A stretch of 64,000 nucleotides of DNA, from the NCBI RefSeq assembly GCF_022554085.1, contig NZ_JAKFYR010000001.1:124001-188000 (forward strand). Direction: 5' to 3'. A program made the translations under genes and the position numbers. Below, piece after piece: positions 54,152-62,697 of this stretch. The notes beneath the pieces were generated by a model that was not told the origin of the DNA, searched no databases, and worked only from the letters and a program-made list of their open reading frames with translations. Each line of letters opens with the position of its first letter. Position 1 is the stretch's first letter. The stretch is from Rhodococcus sp. CH91 (GTDB taxonomy: Bacteria; Actinomycetota; Actinomycetes; Mycobacteriales; Mycobacteriaceae).

Positions 54152-55192
54152 ATGGCCACATCACAGCGAAGGGCAGCGATTCTCGGCGGCGGGATCGGCG
54201 GGCTCACCGCTGCCGATGCCCTTCTCCGCAGCGGCTGGCACGTGGACGTGTTCGAACGCGCACCGTCCCTCCCCACGACCGGCACAGCGCTCGGTATATG
54301 GCCCGAAGCCCTCGACGCCCTCACGACCGCCGACGGGGACGGCGACCGGAGCCGGCGCATCGAGAAGCTCGGCGTGCTGCAGGAGACCGCCACCCTCCTC
54401 CGATGGGACGGCACGGTGATCGGGCGTGTCGACGGCCTCACGCGCTCACCCGTCCTGCTCTCCCGGCCGGCCCTCCTCGAGATCCTCGCCGAGAATCTCC
54501 CGCCCGGACTCCTCCACTTCGCCACTCCCGGCCCGGAGGTCTCCGAGCTCGAGGACTACGACGTCGTCATCGCCTCGGACGGCATCAACAGCGCCGTGCG
54601 CGACCGGCTCTTCGGGCCCGCCTACCGTCCCGTCCACACCGGTTATGCGGCGTGGCGCGGCTGGGTTCCCGGGGTCACCACGACAGCGAGCGAGTCGTGG
54701 GGGCCGGGCGCACTGTTCGGCATCACCCCGCGCGACGGAGATCTGACCAACTGGTTCGCCGCCGTACGCACGCCGCCCGGCCGGACGGGAGGCGCCGCCG
54801 AACTGCGCGAACGCTACCGCGGGTGGCACCCGGCCGTGCGCGATGTACTCGATCGGATCGAGCCCGGCCGGATACTCCACCACGACTTGTACGAAAGCCC
54901 TCCCCTGCCGGCGTACGTGCGGGGGAAGGTCGCGCTCGTCGGCGATGCGGCGCACGCGATGGCGCCCAACCTCGGCCGCGGCGCGTGCGAAGCGATCATC
55001 GACGCGACGACCCTTGCAGCTCTGCTGTCCGAACATCCGGTGTCCGAGGCACTTCAGCGCTACGACCGCGCGCGGCGGAGGCGCACGCAACGGCTCGTCC
55101 GGGCCTCCCGGGCAGTCGCACGGGTCGCGACCGCGAGCCGGTTCACCGCTCTGCGCGACAGGCTGGTGGGAACGGCCGCGCGCGTCGCCTGA
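54152..55192 (+). CDS. FAD-dependent monooxygenase
   Basis: A 346-residue class A flavin monooxygenase. It has the Rossmann start AAILGGGIGGLTAADALL, the motif YDVVIASDGINSAVRDRLFG, and the second FAD motif VALVGDAAHAMAPNLGRGACEAI. These hydroxylate aromatic or polyketide-like compounds using NAD(P)H and oxygen. Slightly shorter than typical 380-400 residue members. The TetR gene and operators next to it suggest induction by the substrate, probably a drug-like or plant-derived compound. Confidence 0.9.
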   Translation: MATSQRRAAILGGGIGGLTAADALLRSGWHVDVFERAPSLPTTGTALGIWPEALDALTTADGDGDRSRRIEKLGVLQETATLLRWDGTVIGRVDGLTRSPVLLSRPALLEILAENLPPGLLHFATPGPEVSELEDYDVVIASDGINSAVRDRLFGPAYRPVHTGYAAWRGWVPGVTTTASESWGPGALFGITPRDGDLTNWFAAVRTPPGRTGGAAELRERYRGWHPAVRDVLDRIEPGRILHHDLYESPPLPAYVRGKVALVGDAAHAMAPNLGRGACEAIIDATTLAALLSEHPVSEALQRYDRARRRRTQRLVRASRAVARVATASRFTALRDRLVGTAARVA

Positions 55193-55232
55193 CACCGCGC
55201 CCGAAAGCGACGGATCACCCCTGAAATAACAA

Positions 55233-55265
55233 CTGGCCGCAGCGATGGATATCAGCTGCGGCCAG
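55233..55265. terminator. Bidirectional terminator after monooxygenase and catalase genes
   Basis: An 11-bp perfect stem (55233-55243 and 55255-55265) with an 11-nt loop lies between convergent genes. On the minus strand it is followed by TTGTTATTTC, a T-rich tail, which makes it a good intrinsic terminator for the catalase. Confidence 0.8.
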
Positions 55266-55326
55266 AGGTAACGAAAGAATAACTTGGGGCACCCGAAACC
55301 CGTAAGCCGAGTTCAGGTGAGGTCTG

Positions 55327-57444
55327 TCACACCATGTCTCGCTCCCACACGCGGTGGGTACCCAGCAGCTCCAGTACCTGCGCAACGGCGGTTCCGGGGC
55401 CGTCCACGATCTCGACACCCGGTGCCTTGCGGTCCTCGAGTACCGCCGCTCCCGCTCCCCACGCCGCCAGTGCCTTGTGGTGACGGAACATCTCGTCGAC
55501 GAGGATCCGGACCCGATCGTCGGCCACGGACGTCGCAAGAATCACGGCGTCGAACTCGATCGAGCGTGCGGTGAGGAAGGTGCGCGAGATCGGCACGACT
55601 CCCCCGAGCTTGCCGCCGTGCGGAGCGACGACCAGGGGCACACAATCGGCGGCATCGACGGCCTGCACGGCCTCGAGAACCTGATCGACCTCCGTCGTGT
55701 CGTCGACGACGATGCCGATCAACCGGCCCTTCACGGGCCAGGTCTTGCCGATCTGGGCCAGCGCCGGGCTCGGCGGGAGGTCGGAGACCTCGACGGTCGG
55801 CTTCGGCGCGGGCAGTCCGAGCCCCGCGGCCACCGTCTCGCACAGTCCCGTGTCGATGTTCGCCAGGATCTGCAGCTGCCGTTCCTTGATCGCCTGCTCG
55901 TAGCACTTGCCCAGCTCGAACGTGTAGGCGTAGGCCACATGTGCCTTCTCGATGTCCGACAAGCTCCGGTAGAACTGGCGGACCTGGGTGTAGTGGTCGT
56001 CGAAGGAGCGGGAGACCTCGCGTTCCTTCTTCCCCTCCGGCACCACCACCGGCACGTCGACGAACGCGCCCTCGGTGACCCCGGCCATGAACGGGCATCC
56101 CGCGTCGAGCGAGTTCGGCTTGTAGGGCGCGACACCGGTGTGGACGGCGTGCTGGTGGAAGCCGTCGCGGAACATGTCGTTGACGGGTGCATGCGGACGG
56201 TTGATCGGGATCTGGGCGAAGTTCGGCCCACCCAGCCGGGTGAGCTGCGTGTCGAGATAGGAGAACAGGCGACCCTGCAGCAGCGGATCGTCGGTGACGT
56301 CGATGCCCGGGACGAGATGACCGGGATGGAAGGCGACCTGCTCGGTCTCGGCGAAGAAGTTGGTCGGATTCGCGTTGAGCACCATCGTGCCGATGATCTG
56401 CACGGGAGCGAGCTCTTCGGGAACGATCTTCGTCGGATCGAGCAGATCGATCCCTTCGAAGGTCTGCTCCGGGGTGTCCGGGAAGACCTGCACACCGAGA
56501 TCCCACTCGGGGTAGGCTCCGGCCTCGATCGCGTCGGCGAGATCGCGACGATGGAAGTCGGGATCGAAGCCGTTGATGAGCTGGGCTTCCTCCCACACCA
56601 GCGAATGCACGCCGAGACGCGGCTTCCAGTGGAACTTCACCAGCGCCGTCTCACCCTCGGCGTTGATCATGCGGAAGGTGTGGACACCGAAGCCCTCCAT
56701 CATCCGGTAGGAACGCGGGATACCGCGGTCCGACATGTTCCACATCGTGTGCGCCGTGGCCTCGGTATGGAGCGAGACGAAATCCCAGAAGGTGTCGTGC
56801 GCACTCTGGGCCTGCGGGATCTCCCGATCCGGATGCGGCTTGCCCGCGTGGATGATGTCGGGGAACTTGATCGCGTCCTGGATGAAGAACACCGGGATGT
56901 TGTTGCCCACGAGGTCGAAGGTGCCGTCTTCGGTGTAGAACTTCGTCGCGAAACCACGCGTGTCGCGCACGGTGTCGGCCGAACCGCGGGAACCGAGCAC
57001 CGTCGAGAACCGCACGAACACCGGTGTCTCGACATCCTTCTGCAGGAACCCGGCACTCGTGATGGAACTCGCGGCGCCCGTCGCCCGGAAGACGCCATGG
57101 GCGCCGGCGCCGCGGGCGTGCACCACCCGCTCCGGGATGCGCTCGTGATCGAAGTGTGTGATCTTCTCGCGGAAATGGTGATCCTGCAGCAGGATCGGGC
57201 CGCGTCGGCCGGCCTTGAGCGAATGATCCGTATCGGTGAGCCGGGCGCCTTGCGCGGTGGTCAGGTAGGCACCCTGCTGCGCGCGCCCGCGGGGCAGATC
57301 CGCCGGCGTACCGGTAGCGGTGGCTACGGCCGGCTCGGCCTGGTCGGGCTTGGCCGCGGGGGGTTCGACCGGCGTGGTGGGCTCGTCGAACGACGGTTCG
57401 ATGGAGGCGGGTACTCCAGGAACCTTGGGTGTGTCACCGGACAT
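55327..57444 (-). CDS. katE: Large-subunit heme catalase (KatE/HPII type)
   Basis: A 705-residue clade 2 catalase. Catalytic His109 lies in RVVHARGAG, Asn in [14 protein letters not shown], and the heme-ligand Tyr in [18 protein letters not shown]. The extra C-terminal domain (about 565-705, [19 protein letters not shown]) is the flavodoxin/DJ-1-like module of large catalases. It converts hydrogen peroxide to water and oxygen. The N-terminal 50 residues are Pro/Ala-rich and variable. GGAG lies seven bases upstream of the start. The SOD gene is immediately upstream on the same strand. Confidence 0.95.
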   Translation of the reverse strand: MSGDTPKVPGVPASIEPSFDEPTTPVEPPAAKPDQAEPAVATATGTPADLPRGRAQQGAYLTTAQGARLTDTDHSLKAGRRGPILLQDHHFREKITHFDHERIPERVVHARGAGAHGVFRATGAASSITSAGFLQKDVETPVFVRFSTVLGSRGSADTVRDTRGFATKFYTEDGTFDLVGNNIPVFFIQDAIKFPDIIHAGKPHPDREIPQAQSAHDTFWDFVSLHTEATAHTMWNMSDRGIPRSYRMMEGFGVHTFRMINAEGETALVKFHWKPRLGVHSLVWEEAQLINGFDPDFHRRDLADAIEAGAYPEWDLGVQVFPDTPEQTFEGIDLLDPTKIVPEELAPVQIIGTMVLNANPTNFFAETEQVAFHPGHLVPGIDVTDDPLLQGRLFSYLDTQLTRLGGPNFAQIPINRPHAPVNDMFRDGFHQHAVHTGVAPYKPNSLDAGCPFMAGVTEGAFVDVPVVVPEGKKEREVSRSFDDHYTQVRQFYRSLSDIEKAHVAYAYTFELGKCYEQAIKERQLQILANIDTGLCETVAAGLGLPAPKPTVEVSDLPPSPALAQIGKTWPVKGRLIGIVVDDTTEVDQVLEAVQAVDAADCVPLVVAPHGGKLGGVVPISRTFLTARSIEFDAVILATSVADDRVRILVDEMFRHHKALAAWGAGAAVLEDRKAPGVEIVDGPGTAVAQVLELLGTHRVWERDMV

Positions 57445-57544
57445 CTGGCAACTCCGATCGGTGGCTGGGACAGGTCCGTCCGGCGACTACCCGGTAGACG
57501 GAAGATCAAACGTCGACGGCGGAATCGGATCCGCGTGATGCGGC

Positions 57545-58189
57545 TCAGAAATCCTCGTCGATGCAGGCCAGACGGTCGCCGGCCTGACCGGCCTCACCCG
57601 CCGCCGTCATCGTGTGCCGCTCGTGGAGAACCACCGAATTGGCTTCCCCGTCGCGGAATTCCCAGTCGACGGTCGTGGAGGCCTCGGCGTTGCCCTCGGC
57701 GTCGGTGGTCATGTCGAGCCAGATCTCGTTCTGCGGATTCGCGTAGGCGGGATCGGTGGACGGCGAGTCGGGACTCGCCGCCGGATCGGTCTCGTTCTGG
57801 TAGTGCGGCCCCGAATCGGAGGGGTTCGGCCCGCACGGCCGCGTATGGACGTGCACACCGAAATCCCGGTCGGGCTGCAGGCCGTTCACGACGAGGCGCA
57901 CCGTGGTCCGGCCGTCCTCGTCGTCGGATTCGACGTCGAAGGTCGCCCCGGCCGGCACGGCCGCCTCGTCGTAGGTGAAAGCGTTGTCGTCGTCGGTCCC
58001 CTCGCCCGGAAGGCCGAAGGCGTCTCCGCTCATACCCGGAAACGGGGTGGGCTGCACGTCGGTGGTCGTCGTGGACGGGGTTTCGACAGTGGTCTCGTTG
58101 TCGGTGGCCGAGTCGTCGTTGCTGCATCCTGCGGCGACGAGGGTGGCGACGGAGATACCTGCGACGAGACATGCCTGGCGTGTGTTCAT
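57545..58189 (-). CDS. Copper-only-type superoxide dismutase-like lipoprotein
   Basis: A 214-residue lipoprotein (LVAAGC, Cys22) with a Thr-rich linker and a Cu/Zn SOD fold. Copper-ligand histidines are present: FGVHVHTRPCG, GPHYQNE and VVLHERHT. In place of the zinc loop HxxxHxxxGDxGN there is NPQNEIWLDMTTDAEG, so most zinc ligands are missing; this recalls copper-only SODs. The C-terminal disulfide Cys (RLACI) is kept. It should sit on the outer face of the membrane, detoxify superoxide and feed peroxide to the catalase encoded 100 bp downstream. Confidence 0.85.
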   Translation of the reverse strand: MNTRQACLVAGISVATLVAAGCSNDDSATDNETTVETPSTTTTDVQPTPFPGMSGDAFGLPGEGTDDDNAFTYDEAAVPAGATFDVESDDEDGRTTVRLVVNGLQPDRDFGVHVHTRPCGPNPSDSGPHYQNETDPAASPDSPSTDPAYANPQNEIWLDMTTDAEGNAEASTTVDWEFRDGEANSVVLHERHTMTAAGEAGQAGDRLACIDEDF

Positions 58190-58213
58190 GCCCGGGACGT
58201 ACCCCGAAACGTC

Positions 58214-58942
58214 CTACTCCGAACCCGATCGTTCCTGGATTGCGGCGAGCTCGTCCTCGATCGCGGACTCCACATCCGCCTTGCGCACTCCGGCCTCCGA
58301 CAGCACCCCCGCACCGTTCTCGAGTTCGAGGAGCGCGAGGAGGATGTGTTCGGTGCCGATGTAGTTGTGCCCGAGTCGCAGTGCCTCGCGGAAGGTCAGT
58401 TCGAGGGCCTTGCGGGCGTCGGCGTCGTAGGGGATGAGATCGGGGATCGCCTCGGCCGGCTCGGGCAATCTCGCCTCGGCGGCCGAGCGCAGAGCCGCGA
58501 AATCCACCCCCCGGGAACGGAACACTCTCGCAGCGATCGAGTCGGCGTCGACGAGCAGCCCCAGAAGAAGGTGCACGGGTGTGATCTCGATGCTGCCCGC
58601 GGCACGCGCTTCGTTCATCGAGGCCACCACGGTGTTCTTCGCCCGCGGCGTGAAGCGTGAGAATCCCTGCTCGGGGTCGAGGTCGTTCTCGTTCTTCGGC
58701 ACGAAGCGTTTCTGGGCGGCCTGTTTCGAGACGCCCATGCTCCGGCCGATCTCGGACCACGACTTGCCGGAACGACGAGCCCGGTCCACGAAGTGGCCGA
58801 TCAGATGGTCGGCGACCTCACCGAGATGATCGGCGGTGACGACGGCATCGGAGAGTTGCTCGAGGGGATCGTCGTGAACCTTCGTGATCGCGTCGATGAG
58901 GTCGTCGAGCCGGATCGGATGCGATGGCCGAATGGTGTCCAT
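58214..58942 (-). CDS. Clp_N-domain protein with N-terminal helix-turn-helix
   Basis: A 242-residue protein. Residues about 50-80 form a helix-turn-helix (KSWSEIGRSMGVSKQAAQKRF). Residues about 95-235 are a double Clp_N domain as in ClpC (FTPRAKNTVVASMNEA, ITPVHLLLGLL, GHNYIGTEHILLALL) but with no ATPase. Actinobacteria have several of these; a regulator that senses misfolded protein or Clp adaptors has been proposed but is not proven here. Two palindromes directly before its start suggest autoregulation. Confidence 0.85.
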   Translation of the reverse strand: MDTIRPSHPIRLDDLIDAITKVHDDPLEQLSDAVVTADHLGEVADHLIGHFVDRARRSGKSWSEIGRSMGVSKQAAQKRFVPKNENDLDPEQGFSRFTPRAKNTVVASMNEARAAGSIEITPVHLLLGLLVDADSIAARVFRSRGVDFAALRSAAEARLPEPAEAIPDLIPYDADARKALELTFREALRLGHNYIGTEHILLALLELENGAGVLSEAGVRKADVESAIEDELAAIQERSGSE

Positions 58943-58943
58943 G

Positions 58944-58989
58944 CGTCAACTGTAGGTTGACGATTTCATCCCGTCAACCACCGGTTGAC
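58944..58989. promoter_or_regulatory. Paired operator before the Clp_N/HTH gene
   Basis: CGTCAAC, 5 bp, GTTGACG (58944-58962) and GTCAACC, 3 bp, GGTTGAC (58973-58989). Both have perfect 7-bp arms built on GTCAAC/GTTGAC, with centres 28 bp apart. They touch the start codon of the Clp_N/HTH gene, so the protein itself is the likely binder. Confidence 0.78.
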
Positions 58990-59003
58990 CAACTTCAGGC
59001 TCC

Positions 59004-59918
59004 TCACTCCCTGCGCACCGCCGCCCGAAACTCCTTGACCGGCCACACGTCCTGATCCTCCCCGTAGACGATGCGGCCGGCTACGTCGAACTCGAGCAGG
59101 GTGTTGATGCAGATGTTCGTCGACCCGGGCAGGATCAGGCGGCTCCGCGCCCGGCCGCTCACCGCGATCTCCTCACCGCGCTCGTCGACCGCGGTCAGAT
59201 CCAGCGTGTCGATCCATCCTCGGTCGGGATCGCGACCGGCCTTCCGGTGGCCACCGCTCACCGCGACGACCCGGTCACCCCGGCGCACATATCCCGAATG
59301 GATGTCGTCGCTGTCGTCGGTGGGTGCCGAATAGGTGAGCAGACCGATCTCCGAGTCGGCCAGCCAGGTGTAACCGACACGGCGGTAACCGCGTTCGGTC
59401 CTCGGCCCCCACGAACGATCCCGCATCGCGTAACAATCGACGGCGATCCGTTCGCCGTCCAGCACCACCGTTCCGGTGACGTGACCGGTCTGGTCGTAGT
59501 GCGATGCGGACGGGTACGGCGGCGATCCGCTCCGCAACGGCACCGGCCGCTCCGCCCCCTCGAAGTACAGATCCGCGACGATGCGATCGCGGTCGTCGTA
59601 CCCGATCCGGTACCGCATACCCGGTTCGATCACCGTGATCGTCGCTCCGGTGGGGCTGACCAGTATCCCGTTCTCGTACTTCGCAGGCTTGAGATGCGAA
59701 AACCCCTCGAAGAAGGGAACTTCCCACGGCGCGGTGCCCGTGTCGTCCCACATCCACAGTCCCCCACCGGTCGTGCCGGCATTCTGCCGGACACTCACGT
59801 ACACCCACGCACCGATGTTGCGTTCGGGTACGAAGAACGAGAACCAGAAGGTCTCCGTCTCGTAGAAGTTGCCGGAAACGGCGTGCAGCCCGTCGTCCTC
59901 GGGTCCGAAGACCGACAT
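59004..59918 (-). CDS. DUF7064/DUF7065-like protein in catabolic operon
   Basis: A 304-residue beta-rich protein: NFYETETFWFSFFVPERNIGAWVYVSVRQNAG, an AttH-like pattern with YDQTGHVTGTVVLDGERIAVDC and MRDRSWGPRTERGYRRVGYTWL. It resembles a family found beside steroid and terpenoid degradation genes (DUF7064/7065 in current annotation), whose function is unknown; a hydratase, isomerase or carrier role is possible. The ATG at 59918 shares one base with the stop of the small protein upstream (TGATG). Last gene of the operon. Confidence 0.7.
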   Translation of the reverse strand: MSVFGPEDDGLHAVSGNFYETETFWFSFFVPERNIGAWVYVSVRQNAGTTGGGLWMWDDTGTAPWEVPFFEGFSHLKPAKYENGILVSPTGATITVIEPGMRYRIGYDDRDRIVADLYFEGAERPVPLRSGSPPYPSASHYDQTGHVTGTVVLDGERIAVDCYAMRDRSWGPRTERGYRRVGYTWLADSEIGLLTYSAPTDDSDDIHSGYVRRGDRVVAVSGGHRKAGRDPDRGWIDTLDLTAVDERGEEIAVSGRARSRLILPGSTNICINTLLEFDVAGRIVYGEDQDVWPVKEFRAAVRRE

Positions 59919-60175
59919 CACGGAAGTCCTCTCAGGGGCGCGCGGCGGCCCTCGCCCCGCACCCGGTCACGTACGGCGATCATCGCGGTGAGCCTGCGCT
60001 GCATGTCCTCCCTGGACATCACGATGTCGTCTCCCCCTTCACCTCTGTCGACCCGCGCCAGCCGGTCGCGCTCGGCCTCGATCTCACGCTCGAGAAGCGA
60101 CCCCGCGAGATCGCGGGTGAGCAGATCCTGATCGACCCAATCGTCCTGCGGGATCTGCGTGACCGGTTCCTCCAT
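59918..60175 (-). CDS. Small acidic/basic helical protein of catabolic operon
   Basis: An 85-residue protein predicted to be mostly alpha-helical (LLTRDLAGSLLEREIEAERDRLARVDRGE, MSREDMQRRLTAMIAVRDRVRGEGRR). No cysteines, no signal peptide and no family I know. It lies between the amidohydrolase (18 bp away) and the DUF gene it is coupled to (TGATG). It may be a small subunit or adaptor for one of the operon's enzymes. Confidence 0.65.
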   Translation of the reverse strand: MEEPVTQIPQDDWVDQDLLTRDLAGSLLEREIEAERDRLARVDRGEGGDDIVMSREDMQRRLTAMIAVRDRVRGEGRRAPLRGLP

Positions 60176-60193
60176 GACCCACTCTCCGTCCTG

Positions 60194-61381
60194 TCACGTC
60201 CGCGGAAACCGGAAGAGACCACGTGCGTTGAGTTCGACGATCCTGTGCACGTCCTCGTCGGGCACCAGGCGCATCTGCTCCTGCACCACCTTGCGGCTGT
60301 TGGGCCAGTTGGAATCGGAGTGCGGATAGTCGCCCTCCCAGGTGATGTTGCCGATACCGACGGCCTCACGGTTGTCCACGCCGAACTGGTCGTCGATGAA
60401 GCAGCCGTAGATGTGCTTCGCGAACAACTCGGAGGGACGGGCCGACTGATGGATGTTCTGATAGAAGCGATGCTTCTCCCAGGTCTGGTCCATCCGTTCG
60501 AGAAGATACGGCACCCAGCCGATTCCCCCCTCGGAGAGCAGGAACTTCAGGCCCGGATGCCTGTGGAAGACCGGAGAGAACAGCAGGTCGGCGGTCGCGT
60601 ACATCGAGTTGCAGCCGAACAGGGCGATCATCACGGCCATCGGAGCCTCGGGCGCGGTGATCGGTGCCTGACCCGACGTTCCGAAGTGCACGCACAGCGG
60701 CTGACCCGTCTCCTCCACCGCCGAGAACAACGGGTCCCAGTGATCGGTGTGGAAGGACGGCAGTCCGAGCGGTACCGGATTCTCCACGAACGAGATCGCC
60801 CGCGAACCCTTCGCGGCCGTGCGCCGCACCTCCGCCACGGCCTCGTCCACCGACCACAGCGGCAGGATGGTCAACGGGATCAGACGGTCGGGTGCAGTGG
60901 GGCACCACTCGTCCAGGATGTAGTCGTTCCAGGCGCGGACACAGGCGAGCGCGAGGTCCTTGTCCTGCCCTTCGAGGAAGACCGTGCCCGCGAAGCGCGG
61001 GAACGACGGGAACGACAGGGTGGCCTGCACCCCGTCGATGTCCATGTCCTGCACGCGAGCCGTGGGGTCGTAGCAACCGGGGAGCATCTCGTCGTAACGA
61101 GTCGGTTCGATGCCGTACTCCTCGGGTTTCTTGCCCGCCACGGCATTGAGGCCGATGTAGGGATAGATCCGGCCCTCGTACTCCCACACCTGCGCGATCT
61201 TGGTCGCCGAGTCCAACGCACGGTCGCCGTCTCCGACGTGGATGGCCCGCGGTAGTTCCTTCTCGACGATCTTCGGACCGGCCTCGAGAAATTTCGACGG
61301 CAACCGATCCGACCACAGCGCCGGATGTTCGATCAGATGATCGTCGGTGGAGATCAAATGCATATGGTCCTGCAATGGCAT
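60194..61381 (-). CDS. Amidohydrolase 2-family protein
   Basis: A 395-residue metal-dependent hydrolase or decarboxylase of the ACMSD/amidohydrolase_2 type. It has the N-terminal STDDHLIEHPALW (in place of DxHxH-type HxH), GVQATLSFPSFPRFAG, the metal or substrate residues in QPLCVHFGTSGQAP, and LLSEGGIGWVPYLLERMDQ with ITWEGDYPHSDSNWPN. Such proteins occur in actinobacterial clusters with P450s acting on cyclic or aromatic compounds. AGGAGG lies five bases before the ATG. The substrate is unknown. Confidence 0.88.
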   Translation of the reverse strand: MPLQDHMHLISTDDHLIEHPALWSDRLPSKFLEAGPKIVEKELPRAIHVGDGDRALDSATKIAQVWEYEGRIYPYIGLNAVAGKKPEEYGIEPTRYDEMLPGCYDPTARVQDMDIDGVQATLSFPSFPRFAGTVFLEGQDKDLALACVRAWNDYILDEWCPTAPDRLIPLTILPLWSVDEAVAEVRRTAAKGSRAISFVENPVPLGLPSFHTDHWDPLFSAVEETGQPLCVHFGTSGQAPITAPEAPMAVMIALFGCNSMYATADLLFSPVFHRHPGLKFLLSEGGIGWVPYLLERMDQTWEKHRFYQNIHQSARPSELFAKHIYGCFIDDQFGVDNREAVGIGNITWEGDYPHSDSNWPNSRKVVQEQMRLVPDEDVHRIVELNARGLFRFPRT

Positions 61382-61430
61382 TGCATCCTCCTGGATGGGC
61401 GGTGGATCGTCGTGCGGCGGATCCGAGACC

Positions 61431-62648
61431 TCAGGCGCGGTCCCATTCGATCGGTAGCGAGGTGAGTCCGAGCTGGCCGCCGGTCTCGGTGAGCTCGACA
61501 CCCGGAACGAGGCGGTAGTCGGGAATTCTCTTGTGCCACTCCTCCAGTGCGATGCGTAGTTCCCGCCGCGCGAGATGGGAACCGAGACAACGATGCGGTC
61601 CTGCACCGAAGGCGATGTGATTGTTCGGGCTGCGCTCGATGTCGACCTCCGCCGCGTCGTCGAACGCCGCCTCGTCGCGGGTCGCGCCGCTGAGCGGGAA
61701 GTTCACCATGTCGCCGGCCTTCAGCCGGACGCCCTCGAGCTCGGTGTCGTGCAGCACCTTCCGGGCCGGAACGACGATCGCGTAGGCACGCAGGAACTCC
61801 TCGACCGCACCCGGGACGAGTGAGGGGTCCTCGACGATCCGTGCGCGATCCTCGGGATGGGTCGCCAGATGGTAGAAGGACCATCCCAGCGTGGCGGCGA
61901 CGGTGTCCAGCCCGGCCATGAACATCAGCAGGCAGAACGACAGCAGGTCCTCGTCACCGACAGGCTGCCCGTCGATCTCGAACTCCAGTGCCTTGCTGAC
62001 GATGTCGTCCCGGGGCTCGGCGCGTCGTTCGGCGATGATCGAGGCGAATCTCCCCATCACGGCCTGCATCGCGGCGAGCTGACGCTGCCCGCGGGCTTCG
62101 ACGTCGTCGTCGGTCGCATGCAGGATCGCGTGCTCCCATTCCATGAACAGGTCGAGTTCCTCGACGGGCATGCCCATGAGTTCGAGGAAGATGGTCGCGG
62201 GGAAGACCTGCGCGAATTCGCGCATGAAATCCACCTGGTTGTCCGCCCGCGATGCGATCTCCTCGGTCAGGTCCGCTGCGCACTGCCGGATGTGCGGCTC
62301 GAGCGACTGCACCCACTTGGGTGAGAACAGCGGGCCGAGTTGATGCCGCCACTGGCGGTGTTCGTCACCGTCGAGCATCTCGGGAATCCACTTGAACACC
62401 GGCTCCGGATCGAGCGGTGTGACCACGCTGTTCGAGAACGTGTCGGGACGCTGGAGCAGATCGAGAATGCCCTCGTAGTTCACCACCGAATAGAATCCCG
62501 GTCCGAATTCGTTGCGGTAGACGGCCGATTCGGTGCGCAGCGTGTCGTACTTCTCGAACCATGTACCGGCTTTCTGCAGGTCGGTGTAGTTGAAATTGTG
62601 GACGGGGCAACCGGAGGTGGTGGTTCGGTCGGATTCGGCTCGGGTCAT
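61431..62648 (-). CDS. Cytochrome P450
   Basis: A 405-residue soluble bacterial P450: the I-helix FMAGLDTVAATLGW, the ExxR region AVEEFLRAYAI, and the heme loop FGAGPHRCLGSHLARREL with Cys354 as the iron ligand. It hydroxylates a hydrophobic substrate using an electron supply not encoded next to it. The operon order (aldehyde dehydrogenase, P450, amidohydrolase, small protein, DUF protein) suggests oxidation of an alcohol or methyl group and then ring cleavage or hydrolysis. CYP family cannot be assigned by eye. Confidence 0.93.
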   Translation of the reverse strand: MTRAESDRTTTSGCPVHNFNYTDLQKAGTWFEKYDTLRTESAVYRNEFGPGFYSVVNYEGILDLLQRPDTFSNSVVTPLDPEPVFKWIPEMLDGDEHRQWRHQLGPLFSPKWVQSLEPHIRQCAADLTEEIASRADNQVDFMREFAQVFPATIFLELMGMPVEELDLFMEWEHAILHATDDDVEARGQRQLAAMQAVMGRFASIIAERRAEPRDDIVSKALEFEIDGQPVGDEDLLSFCLLMFMAGLDTVAATLGWSFYHLATHPEDRARIVEDPSLVPGAVEEFLRAYAIVVPARKVLHDTELEGVRLKAGDMVNFPLSGATRDEAAFDDAAEVDIERSPNNHIAFGAGPHRCLGSHLARRELRIALEEWHKRIPDYRLVPGVELTETGGQLGLTSLPIEWDRA

Positions 62649-62697
62649 GACAGGTCCTTACGGAGGGGGATGACAAGGGTGGGGACGGGTGCGACGC

